Assembly: GCA_013368315.1 (NCBI GenBank)
Contig: JAACJM010000010.1
Coordinates: 186,001 to 250,000 of the forward strand
DNA length: 64,000 nucleotides
Reading direction: 5' to 3'
From: Tetrapyrgos nigripes
Taxonomy: Eukaryota; Basidiomycota; Agaricomycetes; Agaricales; Campanellaceae
Below the pieces are notes generated by a model that worked only from the letters and a program-made list of their open reading frames with translations, was not told the origin of the DNA and did not search any database. Both the position numbers and the translations under genes were made by a program. The number at the start of each line of letters is the position of its first letter. The stretch's first letter is position 1. Positions 23,042 to 36,133 of the stretch are shown piece by piece.

Positions 23042-26000
23042 CTACTTTTTCTTCCCAGCTATGCCAATATGGGCCTTACCACCACGACCTTTTTTCGACG
23101 CTTGCGACAACGAGAGATAGGCATAAGGATCCACACCTCCCTTCTTGACATCACCTCCGGCTCTCTGTGCGGTGATGAGTTTGCGGTCCCAACAAAATGC
23201 GAAAAAGACACACCTTGGCCTTGAATTCTTGCCCCAGTTTGGCGGACTTGCGTCGCTTTGGTTTCTCCGAGTGCTTCCCTTCATCGTCATCCACATCCAT
23301 CGCATCATCAGCATCCTCATTACGCCGTCTCTTCTTGGTGTCCTTGTTAAATTTGATGCGTCCATTGGGACCCCGTTGGAAGCCGTCGACGGATGTAATG
23401 CTCTCGCGGTACGCGGTACCAGAAACATCTTCACCAGCGGCATCTTCGTCAGAGTCCGAGTCGTTAATCATCATTTTGCCGGTATCTTCATCAACCTTGA
23501 ACTGAGCAGCATCCTGGCCAGGTTTGCGGCGCTTGGTTGAGGATGTATCTGATGAAGAAATGAAACATGAGCATGTATCTCTGCAATGTGGAAAGACCAC
23601 CTACTCGTAACTCTAGACGCTACACCTTGGAGAAGATCCATGGGTTCATCAACATCCATACGAAGACGCATGCCTTGGCCTTTTTGGTTCTGACGTGCCC
23701 CAGAACGTTGTGCCGACTCATCGTCATCGCTCTCGTCTATTTCGCTTTCGCTGCCGTACAGGATGTCCTCGAAAGCGTCTCCAGTGTTCCGGTTGACTTG
23801 AGGTTTCTGTGATGGAGCAATTTCCGTGAGTTGATTTCCTAGAACGTAAGGCATCGTTTACTCACCTCGTCATCATCATCATCGTCGTCTTTCTTCTTTT
23901 CCTTTTTACGCTTAGCCCTCTCCTTCCTCTTTTTGATGTTGATCAACACTTTGGACGCGTCCTCATTAGAGGCGCAAGAGTACACATCTTCCCAGGAGAA
24001 ACGTCTCAACAAACGTTCAAATATATGTCGTACTTTGGCTTTAAAATGATTTTTGTGGTCGTGCGACCAGTTCAGAAGAGCTGGTACCAACTCCTTCAGA
24101 TGAGGCTGGATGGTTTCGACAGGGAATGTGTGAATGGCCAGCTTGATGAAGCCGAGGACAGACTTGACAATTTCTCGATTGGCGGATGATAGGAAGACCA
24201 GCAAGGTGGTGAATATCTCGGTCTTCATGTCATTGGATAATTGATCTGCGCCCTTGTGTTAGCATTTGAAGTGATGTTCTGAAGAAGACTCTAAAACTCA
24301 CCTTTGAACTCGAAAACTAGGCGAGAAACAGCAGTTATACTGGCACTGATCATATGGGGCGAAGAGCCTGCTAATCCGCCAGCAACCATTTTCATGAATT
24401 CCTCAATATTTGCAGCAGCTGTGAATGAGGGTCAATCACTGAAAGGCTTACAATCGGTCAAGTCTTACCTTCTGTGGATGCATCTTCTTCCATCCCGTCT
24501 ATCATATCTCTTTTGACTACACCGCCTTCACTCATCTTTTTGCCCATAGTTATTATCAGCTCGAAAGCAGCGGTACGAGCTTTATCGGAGGTCTCTTTAG
24601 TTCCCAGAACGGCTTCCGGTATGAGGGATGGAATTAAATGCATGGCAGTGGATGGAATAAGAGGAATAAGAGCAGTCAAAAGGTTGAGGCGATCCTAGCA
24701 ATTTGTTTAAAAAGCGGACATTGACAAAGCGTATTTATATAGCTCACCTTTTTGGCAGCTGGGACGAGAGAATCAGAGAGGTTGTCCAATTCGTGGAAAA
24801 CATGCTCAGGATCTACGGGGATTTTTCCGGATAAAACAATTTTGGCTAGGACCTTGTATCCGCGCTTCTGAATGGCATTATCCTTGACACTCAGCAAAGT
24901 TGGAGACAGGCATTTTTGGAAGAGTGCAGTCATGTCGGCACTCGAAAGATACGGGAGGAGTAACAAGAGGAGGTCCAGAGCAGTCACTGTGATGCTGTCA
25001 TCGCCAGATGTGCCAGTTTTGGCCGATGAGGGTGATACCTTCGCAAGGTCACTTTTAAGAAGGCCCACAACTTTTGCATAGGCTTTGTTGATTTCCTGTG
25101 ATCCGTTCAATAAGCGGTAGTCCAAAATTTTCGTAGCATCAGCATACCGCTTCAGGTGTGATCCCAGCCCAAGAAATAATGATATCTCCAACTATGCCAC
25201 GAGAATCCCGGCCAACACTCCCAAAGACATTGAAATAAACCGCAAGCCAGCTTTCTGCTTGCGTCCTGAGAAAGTCCACATTGTGACTGGCCTTCTGAGC
25301 ATCAATTTTGGCGGGATTTGTGGCTTCTTCGTTGCCTTCTGCGATGGAGACATTTGAGTCGACCATCGCTTTGAGCCCTCTCAGGACGGCTAAGCGCAGG
25401 TCAGGTTGACTGTACAACAGCTGCGATAGTAGCTGCGAGAATGATGCATTCAAAGCCTAGAGTGATGGTCAATAAACAGAACCGAGAAACCATGACTATG
25501 CACACCGTTTCCAAATCGGTAGTTCCATGACAGTAAGCCGAAAAGCCCGCCCATATCTGAGCCACCAGTACACTCCAGAGTTTCGCTTCGGAATCGCGAC
25601 CCTCTTGATCAGCCTGTTGCTGTAGGTCGAACATACGTTCGCTCAACGGAACGAAGTAAGAAACGAAATGCGACAAGGGTGAAGGATGCGGTTGAGTGAG
25701 AAGAGGGAGCAGGAAAGCCCTTGGCTCGCGACCTGCTTGTCTGAGTGCGCGTTCAGTACGCAGTCGATTATTGAGTCTTTGAACTCACCTGTCGGACGGC
25801 TCAAGGTTCAGTGGAAGCAGTTCAAGTAACACTTCCGGCCCCAGCACGCGCATTGCAGATGCAAGGGTAGCATCGGCAGCTTCCTTGTATTCGAATCCCT
25901 TGGCTATTCTCAATGCGCCAACCTGCTCTATCAGAGATAGAACCTTTTGATTCATTGAATCATCCATAGAGACCCTTGTCTTCTGAGAGTTGATTATGAG

Positions 26001-27241
26001 GGAAGATGCTACTTGGAGAATTTCAGGAATTGCTCGGGTGAATGTCACGGAGGTCAATGCCTTGGAAATCTGAGTCGAAAAATCGCCGAATCTGTGAAAC
26101 GATTCGGGACTCTGGGAAATGCATTCGAGCAGAAGATTGAGTGACTTCGCAGCTGCTTGTCGGACAGCGGTATGATTAGACTCCAGTAGTGGCCATACTG
26201 CTTTCCAAACACTGTTTATGTGGTTCATGCAAGCGTCGGCGTCTGTCGCGCAGAAAGTGGCCATAGCTTCTCCCAGTACCTGGACCCAGGCAGGTGCAAG
26301 AGAGTTATCTCCTTTGGAAGGAGGTAAAGACATGATCGTTTTGAGAAGATCAGGGAATACATTGGCATCGACTGCAGAAGTGTCGTCTCTGGAGCACGAG
26401 AACAAGTCAGACAGTACGGAATACGATGATTGCGAGAGGTATGGGTTTCCGAAGTGGGGAAGGCTAAGCACGAGGCCTGTAATCGGTGGATAGGACTGAT
26501 AGAACCAGTCAATAAAGATTCATTATGGAAAACTAATTACGCACATTAGATGAAAGGCTCGGTAAAAGAGGTCGAAGAAATGCCAACAAATGTATGGCTG
26601 TTTCATCATTGGAACTCTCGGATTTTTTGAATTTCGATTGCAAACCACCCTGGCTGACGTCCTTCAAGGCAGACTGCGCCCATTCTGCGACTCTCTCTGT
26701 ATAGGGATGCCTGACCATGGGTGAAGGAGGCTTTGCAAGTATGTCCTTGACAACTTCGGCCGCTTTTTTTTCGAACCTTGGGTCGTGGGTCGAGACATAG
26801 CTGCAAAATCGAGGCGAAAGCCTGGCGTATGCCGTGGACCTCTAGTTGGGATCGATCAAGTGATGAGAGAACGACACCATACAGCGAGAGCTGTGACCTT
26901 AGTGGGGGAGCATAATGAATTAATGATGGAAATAATGGACCGGTGAGATTCAAGATGGTAGATAGATTGGCTCGGATGACAGGAACGGAGACAAAAGGGA
27001 TGATGAGGGCAATCAAGTAAAGCTCTGCGGGTAGGACGTCACCCTCATTAAGCGAAAGTTCCTTTTTCTGGATAGTAGCATCGAGAGTAGTGAGAAGGGA
27101 AGCGAAGTAGGCAGTTGGAGATGGTTCTGTCTTCTGTTCTTTGAAAGTGGATTCTAAGGCAACGAGAAGAGATGCTGGTGCCTTTTGGTGAGGAAGAGAA
27201 GAGGATGTGTGAACCCGAATTTTTGCAAGAGCTTCGTCCAT
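23042..27241 (-). CDS. RRP12: RRP12, ribosomal RNA processing HEAT protein (apparent frameshift)
   Basis: Minus strand, ATG 27241 (MDEALAKIRVHTSSS), stop 23044-23042, roughly 1,200 residues over about 12 exons. RRP12 is a nucleolar HEAT/ARM-repeat protein for 40S maturation and export. Visible parts: the NUC173-type region (SWLAVYFNVFGSVGRDSRG, LPHFGNPYLSQSSYSVLSDL), NHINSVWKAVWPLLESNHTA, FKAKVRHIFERLLRRFSWED, an acidic/basic tail, and GDVKKGGVDPYAYLSLS at the end. Near residue 158 the frame breaks: a run of eight T (26764-26771, A8 on the coding strand) puts RPKVRKK into the wrong frame, while the continuation AAEVVKDILAKPPSPMVRHP is intact one base later. Elsewhere the gene looks functional, so a one-base homopolymer sequence error is more likely than a pseudogene. 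Confidence 0.9.
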
Positions 27242-27323
27242 AGTCGATATCTTCAAAAACTGAAAATTAAGTTCTTTAGATGCTGCTTAGTCAGCCTATT
27301 TGTCGGCAGGCATTTCAGTTACC
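27242..27323. promoter_or_regulatory. Compact bidirectional promoter, RRP12 / acyltransferase
   Basis: Only 82 bp separate the divergent start codons at 27241 (minus) and 27324 (plus). If the acyltransferase instead starts at the next in-frame ATG (27354), the gap is 112 bp. No TATA box is apparent. Confidence 0.5.
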
Positions 27324-29449
27324 ATGCTTCACACGGTGACATCCGGTCTCTCCATGACGCTGAGGGCAGGAACGCCAACTCCCTGGTCCTACGCGTTGAT
27401 AAGGTCAATATTCTATGAATCTCTGTTGTGGTATATGTTTCTTAAGCTGGTCCTAGACTTCTCTTCAAATTTGTCCTCAAAATCTTCTATGGCTCCATTG
27501 TCGTTGAGAACATACCAGTCATCCCGAAAACGGGTATACCTTGGTATTGTCTGTCCATAATGCTGGGTGCAGCGGCATACTCATTTCTATTTTAGCATAG
27601 TCTGTGCTAATCACAGTAATTCACTGACCGATGCTTTGTGAGTCTCCGACCCTTTCTTCTTCCCATTCTGTATTAACAATTTCACAGACTTCTGGTTAAT
27701 GCGATTCCTTCAAGTGTATGCAATAGTTCCTGGGTTTCATTTCCGATACTCACTCGATCATAGCAACGCAACATGCTAAGGTTGACTGCCAAGTCTACGC
27801 AGTTTGGGAAGAAGACGTTCACTAGTTGGTTAATTGAGAGTGCCGGAACAGTTCCCATCCATCGACGGAAAGATTTCGAGGAGCCGGTGGACAATTCTGA
27901 GAACATGCTGCAATTGATCAAAGTCTGTCCTTTATCCCAAGTTGCAACACAATGTTATTGACAGTTCTTCAGGCTCTCGAAACCGGTGACGCTGTATGTC
28001 TTTTTCCAGAAGGAATGAGCAGATATCATCCAACAATAGCTCCTTTGAAAACAGGAGGTTTGCCCCTTTATTTTCCCATGCCCACTGGTGATGACCCTTA
28101 ATTTACAGTCGCAAGGCTGATATCTGATGTGCTGTCGAGGAATAGCAATGAGCCTGACTTTGAGATCGCCTTGCTCAGCTGCTCCATTACTTACATGTAA
28201 GACGAGAGATTTCCTATTTCTACCCAGTTTTCTCAGTTTTTCTGCAGGCATAGACAACATTGGCGGTCAGATGTATGTCCGAGCAGGTTTCATTTTTCTC
28301 TACTTACGCTTCAATAGGTATTGATCACATTTCACGAGCCTATGATTTTCACCCCCAAAGTAGGTCCGCCCCACTACCGTCCTTGAACTCAGTCCGAACT
28401 GACTTTCACCTAGCGACATCCTGAACTTCTAAAGCCAGTCGATTACAACGCAATACGAGCTGTTACAGATCAGCTTTATCAGCAAATTAGCTCTGGCACC
28501 ATAGATTCTCCGTCATGGGATCTTGTGCGTATCAGTAAACTCGCTGCGCGCATCTATGCTCCCTTGGGTACAAGAATGACCTTAGGTGACCATGTCCGAG
28601 TGGTGCGAGCCTTTCTCGAGGCTTTGAAAATCTCGGACTCGCAGCATGTTGAGCCCTCTCAGTTCAAGTTCGATAGGCCTCGAATACTCCAATTGCGTTC
28701 AGAGCTCAAGGTTAAATTCCTCTTGCTGTCCAGATGTTGTTTGTTGACGACTTGTACAGGCATATCAAGACGAACTTGCACAACAAGGCCTCAAAGATGA
28801 CCGTATACGGAAACCTCTACCAAGACGTGTCCTTCTTTACAGGATGATGATTCGAGCAAGCTGGGTTGCTTTCCTGCTTCTCCTTTCCATCCCTGGGCTT
28901 TGTTTATGGTTCCCGGTATTTGCCACCATTAACTATATCGTCCGCAACCACAAACGGTCTGGTCCAGTCTTCGATACTTGGGACGAGATTACCCAAAACA
29001 AGCTTGTCGGCGGTCTCGCCTCAGGACTGTTTGTCTGGTGTTCTGTAGCGTTATTAACATTTCCCATTGGGATGATAACAGGTTTGCTTGTTCCAGTCTG
29101 TATGTGGTTTTCTATGCGATGGATCGAGGACGGAATAGCGGCCGGGCGAGCCTTTGTCTCCCTGTACCGACTGCTGATGTTAGGCAAACCGAAATTAAAA
29201 GCTCTTCAAGAACAGCGAATTCGGTTACACGGCCAAGTGATGGATTTGGCATTGGCATTGGGACTGCCCCCAGATCCAGAAACTTACTTTGCTGAAGCAG
29301 GAGGCAGGGAAAAAGGACGTGTACGTGGACAGTGGGAGAGTAGGGCTCGCTATTTCTCTATCAAGAGAAGACGAAAGAGAGACTGGAACGAATCTCTGAG
29401 GTTGTACGATAAGGTGGATTATCCTGAAGACGATTCAAATCTTGGTTGA
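27324..29449 (+). CDS. Glycerol-3-phosphate acyltransferase (Sct1/Gpt2 type)
   Basis: About ten exons from ATG 27324 to TGA 29447-29449. The enzyme makes lysophosphatidic acid from glycerol-3-phosphate or DHAP and acyl-CoA at the ER, the first step of glycerolipid synthesis. Read across introns: WSYALIRSIFYESL, LFKFVLKIFYGSIVVENIPV, CIVCANHSNSLTDALLLVNA (acyltransferase block I with the catalytic His and Asp), RLTAKSTQFGKKTFTSWLIE, GTVPIHRRKDF (block II), CLFPEGMSRYHPTIAPLKTG (block III), HRQHWRSDVLITFHEPMIF. The C-terminal part has paired membrane helices (SWVAFLLLLSIPGLCLWFPV; WCSVALLTFPIGMITGLLVP) and a basic tail, as in yeast Sct1/Gpt2. The intron near 27915-27960 has a weak donor and its exact end is uncertain. 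Confidence 0.9.
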
Positions 29450-29826
29450 GGGACATGTGCATATATAGTCAGATACTTTGGTCACTAAGTACGTCGAAAA
29501 TAATGAAGTTTTGAACTTTGAAACTGGCAAGGGCACCATATAGAGATTTGGGGATTTTATAATGTTTTATACAGAAACTAGCAATGCCCTGAGGTGAAAG
29601 CTGATCAATATTCGACCGCGCGTCACGGAAACAAGAAGGCGATGTATTGATTACTAAATGGACAGCCACAGGCAAAATATCTCAGGTCGCCAATGTGTCT
29701 GGAAATTTTTATCCTTCTTCACGCCCGTCCACTTTGGGCCAGCTTTGGGCACCACTGTATCAACACCATAGATATTCGAATTCTAGATTGTATTATCACG
29801 GTTTCTCTCGTCATCTCACAAACTAG
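29450..29826. other. Intergenic spacer, no gene seen
   Basis: This 377-bp stretch between two plus-strand genes should contain the 3' end of the acyltransferase transcript and the promoter of the eEF3-family gene. There is a pyrimidine-rich leader just before 29827. No other feature is recognised. Confidence 0.5.
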
Positions 29827-32800
29827 ATGTCTCCTGTCGCCATGTCCGATCCCCTAAATTCTACATTCGGTCCCATAATCGAAACCCTGCGAACGGCCCC
29901 AACTGCTCCAGGTGCGTTATTCTTTGCCTTGCATTATCACTGAACTCAGATTATGTTCCAGATGCAAAAGCTGCTGCAGATAAATTGGCTCGAGAAGTAG
30001 CCAAGAATGGTCTCCAATCGTTAGAGTGTGTTTTCCTTTATCCTGACATACCCATTTCCCGAACCTAACAGCGCGGTTCAGAGACAACAATGTCATCAAA
30101 AATATGCACTCTTTTGCTACGAACAAAAAATCTGGCTACGAACGCGAGTCCGCTGCCGTAGCTTTCCACTCTTTCGCGAATATCCTTGGGGCTCCTGCGG
30201 GACCACTTCTACTCCCATCCCTACCGATCCTTTTTGATCTGTACATGGACAAAGGCGAGGTAGTCCGGATTGCTGCTACTTCAGCCGTGAAGGCTATCCT
30301 CAAAATTCTACCCCCTGAAGCAACTCGATTCGCGTTTCGTACTCTCGAGCCCATTCTTGATTCTGGAAAATGGAAAACAAAAGTAGGCGTGCTTGATGTC
30401 ATGCGTGGATTTGTTGCGACTGCAAAAGATGCTGTTGCTGCTGAACTGGGCCAAATCTTGCCCAAGGTCGAGAATGCAATGCATGACACTAAATCAGAGG
30501 TGTGTCACCCTGACCTTCTTCTCATTTTGAAGATACTCAGGTATTACCTAGGTTTCGACAGCAGCCATCAAATGTGCAACTGCATTGTGTACTACTCTCG
30601 CCAATCCTGATCTTGCGTCTCATATCCCAATATTGGTTAAATGCATGTCCAATCCTGACTCTGTTCCTGCTTGCATCAAGTCGTTATCCTCTACGACCTT
30701 CGTAGCAGAAGTAAAGGCTCCAGCATTGGCCGTACTTGTGCCTCTCCTCATTCGCGCGTTGAACGATAGAAGCATGGAGGTTCAAAGACGTTGTGTGGTT
30801 GTCATCGACAACTTGGTCAAACTTGTCCGTGATCCCAACGTTGCCGCGGAATATCTTAGCCCACTCGTGGATGGTACACAAAGGATTGCGAAAGGTGCTG
30901 CATTCCCCGAGGTATGATCTACTCACAGGGTTGCCGTTTTTGTCGCTCAACGTCTGTCAGGTCCGTGCTTTTGCTGAGACAGCACTTCAGACATTGCTCA
31001 AGTCTGGTGCATCGGCTATAGGCACATCTACTCACCGGGACATTGAAGGAGAAACTGCGGAAGCGATAAAGACTTTGTTAACTCTCTTACCTGAGGATCT
31101 ACGCGGTCCCCAGAGCTCTCTTAACGGTCCATATATCCCCAAGTACAGTCTTCTCGCTGTGTCTCTAGATTTTCAAGCCTCTTTGGTGGCTGATCTCATA
31201 CATGCACGTGCCTTCACCGATGTTGAAGCATGGAATCGTGCAATCGGTGTATACATGACTCCTTGGACGGATGCCGAACGAAGCAAGGCGTTCGCACAAG
31301 CTGTTCGTGCCCACTTTTTGGCAGTGGATCAAGTAATCTCTTTCTATCCGTCACCCAATAGACAGTCTGGACTAATTTTTTTTTACTTCAAGGCAAAATA
31401 TGCCGTCATCACCGACGACTCGGACGAAGAGGGAGAGATTTTATGTAACACGCTATTCTCTCTTGCCTACGGGGCCCTTCTTTTGCTTTCTCATACTACT
31501 CTGCGACTTATTCGGGGTCGGCGCTACGGTATACTGGGAACCAACGGATCGGGAAAGTCGACCCTCATGCGGCAATTGCGTGACGGTAAGGTGGAAAACT
31601 TTCCACCCCAGGACCAGCTTCGATGTGTTATGGTCGAACATTCGCTCCAGGGAGAAGATGCTTCCCTGTCAGTTTTAGATTTCGTTGCTGCAGGTATGCC
31701 ATCAGAAATCCTGGAATCTTGACGCAGTCTAAAATCATCCCAGATAAAGCCTTGGTTGACGTACCTCGATCCAAGATTAGAGACCAGCTCCTCGAGGTTG
31801 GGTTCGACGATGCACGTCAAGCAGACATCGTTGGGGGCTTGTCTGGTGGTTGGAAGATGAAACTTGAACTTGCCAGGGCAATGCTGTACAATGCTGATTT
31901 ATTGTTACTTGATGAGGTGCTTTACTCTCTTACTTACCCTATGATGCAACTTGCTGACATTGCTCACTATAGCCTACTAATCATGTACGTATCGCACTAT
32001 CCATGTCCTGATGTAAGGCTTAAGGAACAACTTTAGCTGGATCGTGCTTCCGTGGCTTGGTTGGAGCAGTACCTCATTGCTCGTAAGAATGTGACCTGTT
32101 TGATCGTCAGTCACGATTCTGGGTAGGAGTTCTCCATTCTTCACTCATTCATATGTTAATAGATTGTAGATTCCTTGACAATGTGACGACCGATGTTATA
32201 CACTACGAAGACAAGAAGGTACGTGAGTCGTAAAAGACCGAAATGAACTTCACTAATACACTATCCTTAGCTGGTTTACTATCGGGGTAACCTGTCTAAA
32301 TTCGTTTCTATCCATCCTGAGGCCAAATCGTACTACACCCTTGCTGCTACGTCGGTCAAGTTTTCATTCCCACCTCCGGGATCTTTGATGGGTGTCAGAA
32401 GTCCTACACGAGCTATCCTGAAGATGACCGATTGTACATTCACCTATCCGGGCAGGTCCACTCCTAGTCTGTATAATGTCAGTTGTGCATTGTCACTTTC
32501 AAGGTTCGCCTTACTTTCCTATTATGTCACTGTGTGAATGATGTCTTCTTTCTTCAAGTCGGGTGGGGATTGTGGGGCCCAATGGTGCTGGAAAATCAAC
32601 ACTGATCAAGCTTTTGACGGTGAGATGACTTCTTATTTTCGTCAGAAGTGACTGACCTGTGTATAGGGTGAAACTGTGCCTCAAGAAGGAACAGTGTACA
32701 AACATCCTGCCTTACGAATAGGATACGTCTCACAGCATGCTACCCATCACATTGGTAATTCCTTGCCACCTGTCCCACTCTGCTTCTGACTCTATCTCCC

Positions 32801-34069
32801 AATCAGAACGTCATCTTGAAAAGACCCCTATTGGTTACATACAGTGGCGTTTCCAGGATGGACATGACCGTCAGTATTCTTCTTAAGCTCTCAGCGATCC
32901 TCCTGAGCATTTGAAACTTCCCAGGCGAGATCCTTGAAAAAGCAACGCGGGTTCTCACCGATGAAGAAAAAGCGATCATGGAAAAAGAGTGGGTTGGCAA
33001 GGATGGATCCAAAAGGAAGTTAGAGGTTGGTGACTTGGCGGAGATACCGCTGGACGTGCTAACCAGAGACAAATAGCTCATTATGGGTCGGCAAAAGCTC
33101 AAGAAATCATTCCAGTATGAGATTAAGTGGCGCGGACTCGACCATAAATGGAACACCTGGGTACCTCGGGAGGTCCTTCTTGAAAAGGGTTTCACCAAGC
33201 TAGTCCAGCAATTCGATGACCTCGAGTCCTCTCGTGAGGGAGCTGGTACGCGTGAAACCAGGGCCGATATTGTCCGGAAACACTTGGAAGACATTGGGTT
33301 GGACGGCGACATTGCGCAATATAATGAGATTTCCGGGTTATCGGGAGGTAAGCTCTCTGAATTGTCACAGGAGTCCTCAAGTTGACCCGTTTCATCAGGC
33401 CAGAAAATCAAATTAGTCATTGCGGCTTGCCTTTGGAATAAACCTCAGGTAATCTTGGTCCAACTCCCCCGTCACATACTTATGCTCAGATTGAATTACA
33501 GATTTGTATTCTGGACGAACCTAGTAACTTCTTGGATCGTGAAGCTCTGGGTGGTCTAGCCGTGGCTATCAGGGATTGGGCTGGCGCAGTGGTGAGTCAC
33601 GAACACTGAAATAGTTGTTGATATCAGCAAGTAATATGAATTGACTGCTAGGTAATAATCTCGCACAACCACGAATTCGTCTCAGCACTATGTATGTACC
33701 CCATCGCTCCCGCCAGAGTACATCCTGAACTTGATGTCAATAGGTCCTGAAATCTGGAACGTTGAAGCTGGTAGAATGAGCCAGCAAGGCAAAGTTGGCA
33801 CTATAGATGATGCCTTCTTGGATAAGAAAGGTAGCGGTACAAGTACGCCTATCAGGTCTCGGCTGCAGACTCCTGCAGCTTCAGCGAATGTCACTCCTGC
33901 CGGGAGCGGTACAGAAGAACCTGGTACAGGAGCCGCAACACCACCCATTAAAAAGAAGAAGAAATTGACTAGGAACCAGGCCAAAGCACAAGAGGAGCGA
34001 AGACGACTGCGCAAACTCGCGTGGTTAACGCAGGGAGGGCCGAAACCAGAGGATACTGATAGTGATTAG
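29827..34069 (+). CDS. eEF3-family ABC ATPase, probably New1/Elf1 type
   Basis: About 20 exons from ATG 29827 to TAG 34067-34069, around 1,050 residues. N-terminal HEAT repeats (YLDMDKGEVVRIAATSAV-like units; SLSSTTFVAEVKAPALAVLV; RALNDRSMEVQRRCVVVIDN) precede two ABC cassettes. Cassette 1: Walker A GTNGSGKST, signature LSGGWKMKLELARAM, Walker B LLLLDEPTNHLD. Cassette 2: GPNGAGKST, LSGGQKIKLVIAACLWNKPQ, ICILDEPSNFLDREALGG. The chromodomain insert reads GRQKLKKSFQYEIKWRGLDH. The C-terminus KKKKLTRNQAKAQEERRRLR then WLTQGGPKPEDTDSD, and TTFVAEV and DGKVENFPPQD, fit the New1/Elf1 branch (translation termination fine-tuning in budding yeast, mRNA export in fission yeast) better than canonical eEF3. 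The branch call is from memory; the superfamily is certain. Confidence 0.92.
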
Positions 34070-34316
34070 ATTTTACTGTATACCTTGATAATTTGATGTA
34101 GAGCAATGCAGTTTCGCTCACAATTGTCCCACAACGTTCCACAGCCACTGGGCTTGCTTGAGGATGACCTGGATGTAATATCTTCGTCCAGCAGCTACAC
34201 GTTGGCAGCTGGTTGCCTACCTCATGGTAACTTCGTGGTGAACAGCTTTAAAATATCCGAAGACCCTCTTAGCGTTCAACAATCACGACGTCTCCAAAGT
34301 TCGCTACGCCATTCGG

Positions 34317-35678
34317 ATGAGCGCCATAGTACGGATTGTGGTCGCTTTAGCCTGCATTGCCACTGTCTGTGGTCATGGCTTCGTTCATACTGTCGTAACA
34401 GATTCCCAAATTTATCCTGGGTGGAATCCGTTCAGTGACCCGTATGTAATATATTCGGCGAACCTCAATGTTTTGACAAAAAAAGTACCTGACATGTTAT
34501 AGATACGCCAACCCAATTCCGATCCGAATTGTCCGCAAAATTCAAGACGATGGATTTGGTTAGCAAGACTTGTATTTTTGAGTCGTGCTGTAGGTGTGCT
34601 GATTTTTTTACATTCGCAGTGTCCAGCTCCGACCCTGATCTAGGGTGCAACCACGAGGGAGATTTGGGTAATGCTGGATTGGCGGATGTAGAGGCTGGCT
34701 CCAAGGTTGTCTTTCAGTGGAGTTATGTACGTCGTTTTCCCCGTTTTCAGACACGCCTCGTCTCTGAACGTGTATGGTCTGGTCATAGTGGCCTGCAGGT
34801 AAACTGCCATTGCTGCTAAGCGATTTTCAGGCTGACTTAAGGTCGTAGATCATCAAGGTCCTGTATCGACTTACATGGCATCATGCAATGGGGACTGCGC
34901 CTTGTTCTCGGCGAGGGAAGCCCAATGGTTCAAAATTGACGCGGAGGGTTATGACCCAAATACCAAGCAATGGGCAGCTGATCGATTGCGAGCCAGTAAG
35001 TTATAACTGATTTGAGACGATTACAGAGACAGAATCATATGCCGTAGATAATAATTCGTGGGTTTCGACTGTGCCTACTGGCATCGAATCAGGGCAGTAT
35101 GTAAGTGCATATGATTGTTTTCCATTATCTGCTACTGGGCTTCTTACACCAACTTCTTACGCTCCTTTAGCTAATTCGGAACGAGATGTGAGCTCACACT
35201 GCTTCGATAATTCAAATTTGACGCTGAAGCACATCTAGAATTGCACTGCACTCTGCAACTCCTCAGTTTTATCCGAGCTGCTCGTAAGTGATGACTCCCA
35301 GTAGAACAACTTGTGACTCAGAACAAACAGACAGCTCCAAGTGAATGGAGGAGGCGATGGTCGGCCACCGACATCGGATCTTGTAAAAATTCCTGGTTTG
35401 TACGACAACGTCCTATTTCCGAACATCTATAGCGATTTTGGTTCTTTCACTGTTCCCGGTCCTCCGCCAGTCACCTTTGGTACTGTATCGGGGGATCTGA
35501 CTCACCGGATTCTGTAGTTCCAACTCAGGCTTCTAGTGGAAGTGATCCTCGGGCTACGAACGGACTTAATCCTAGATCAAGTCAATGCCGTCTTGTTAGG
35601 AGATCTTCCAAATTACAGAGGCTCTTTCGAAATTCGAACCCCTTGAATCGGCTGTACCAAACCAAGTTTACGTTGTGA
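34317..35678 (+). CDS. AA9 lytic polysaccharide monooxygenase (secreted)
   Basis: About nine exons from ATG 34317 to TGA 35676-35678. These copper enzymes cleave cellulose or hemicellulose oxidatively outside the cell. The signal peptide MSAIVRIVVALACIATVCG is followed directly by HGFVHTVVT, so the mature protein begins with the His of the copper His-brace. The second His lies in WPADHQGPVSTYMASCNGDC. The axial Tyr lies in QFYPSCSQLQV, preceded by the exon-spanning YLIRNE and IIALHSATP. There is no CBM1; the tail after FTVPGPPPVTF is short, basic and Ser-rich (RSSQCRLVRRSSKL). Exon joints were chosen to keep these AA9 blocks in frame; the last exon is the least certain. Confidence 0.9.
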
Positions 35679-36133
35679 GATGCCGGTTGATCGAATAGTA
35701 TGAATCTGTAGATGCACTTCGAGGACTGGTTGAATGTATTCGTCTTTATGTATGTATGTACTAGAAGCTTTCGATACATTAGGTGTAACTTATTGGAATT
35801 CTACGATGGCAGACATCGAAAGAGGGCAGGTAATGTACACTGTACAATACAGTAATGCAATAAAGAAAGCAAGTTGACAACGAACAGGAATAACGCAAAA
35901 TATGATAGTAGTTGGTACTATTCAAAGTCCCATCCAAAACGTTAAGTAAATAAAGACATGATAATGCGAGGAGGATGATTAAGGTACGCAATCCATAGGC
36001 TATTCAGGAACGATTCTGCATACTCTAGATGAATAGAAGTATAATCATAAGGAATATAAGCTGTAATGAACGGCTGTAACCCTGTTTTGGCGAGACAAAA
36101 TGGAGAAACCGAACCCACAGCAGTTTCTACCAT
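35679..36133. other. Convergent 3' spacer, no gene seen
   Basis: This 455-bp AT-rich stretch lies between the LPMO and the homeodomain gene, which converge on it, so it should hold both 3' ends. No other element is recognised. Confidence 0.5.

Noticed and set aside
34317..35678. C-terminal cellulose-binding module on the AA9 enzyme
   Set aside because: The tail after the catalytic domain lacks the Cys/aromatic pattern of CBM1.
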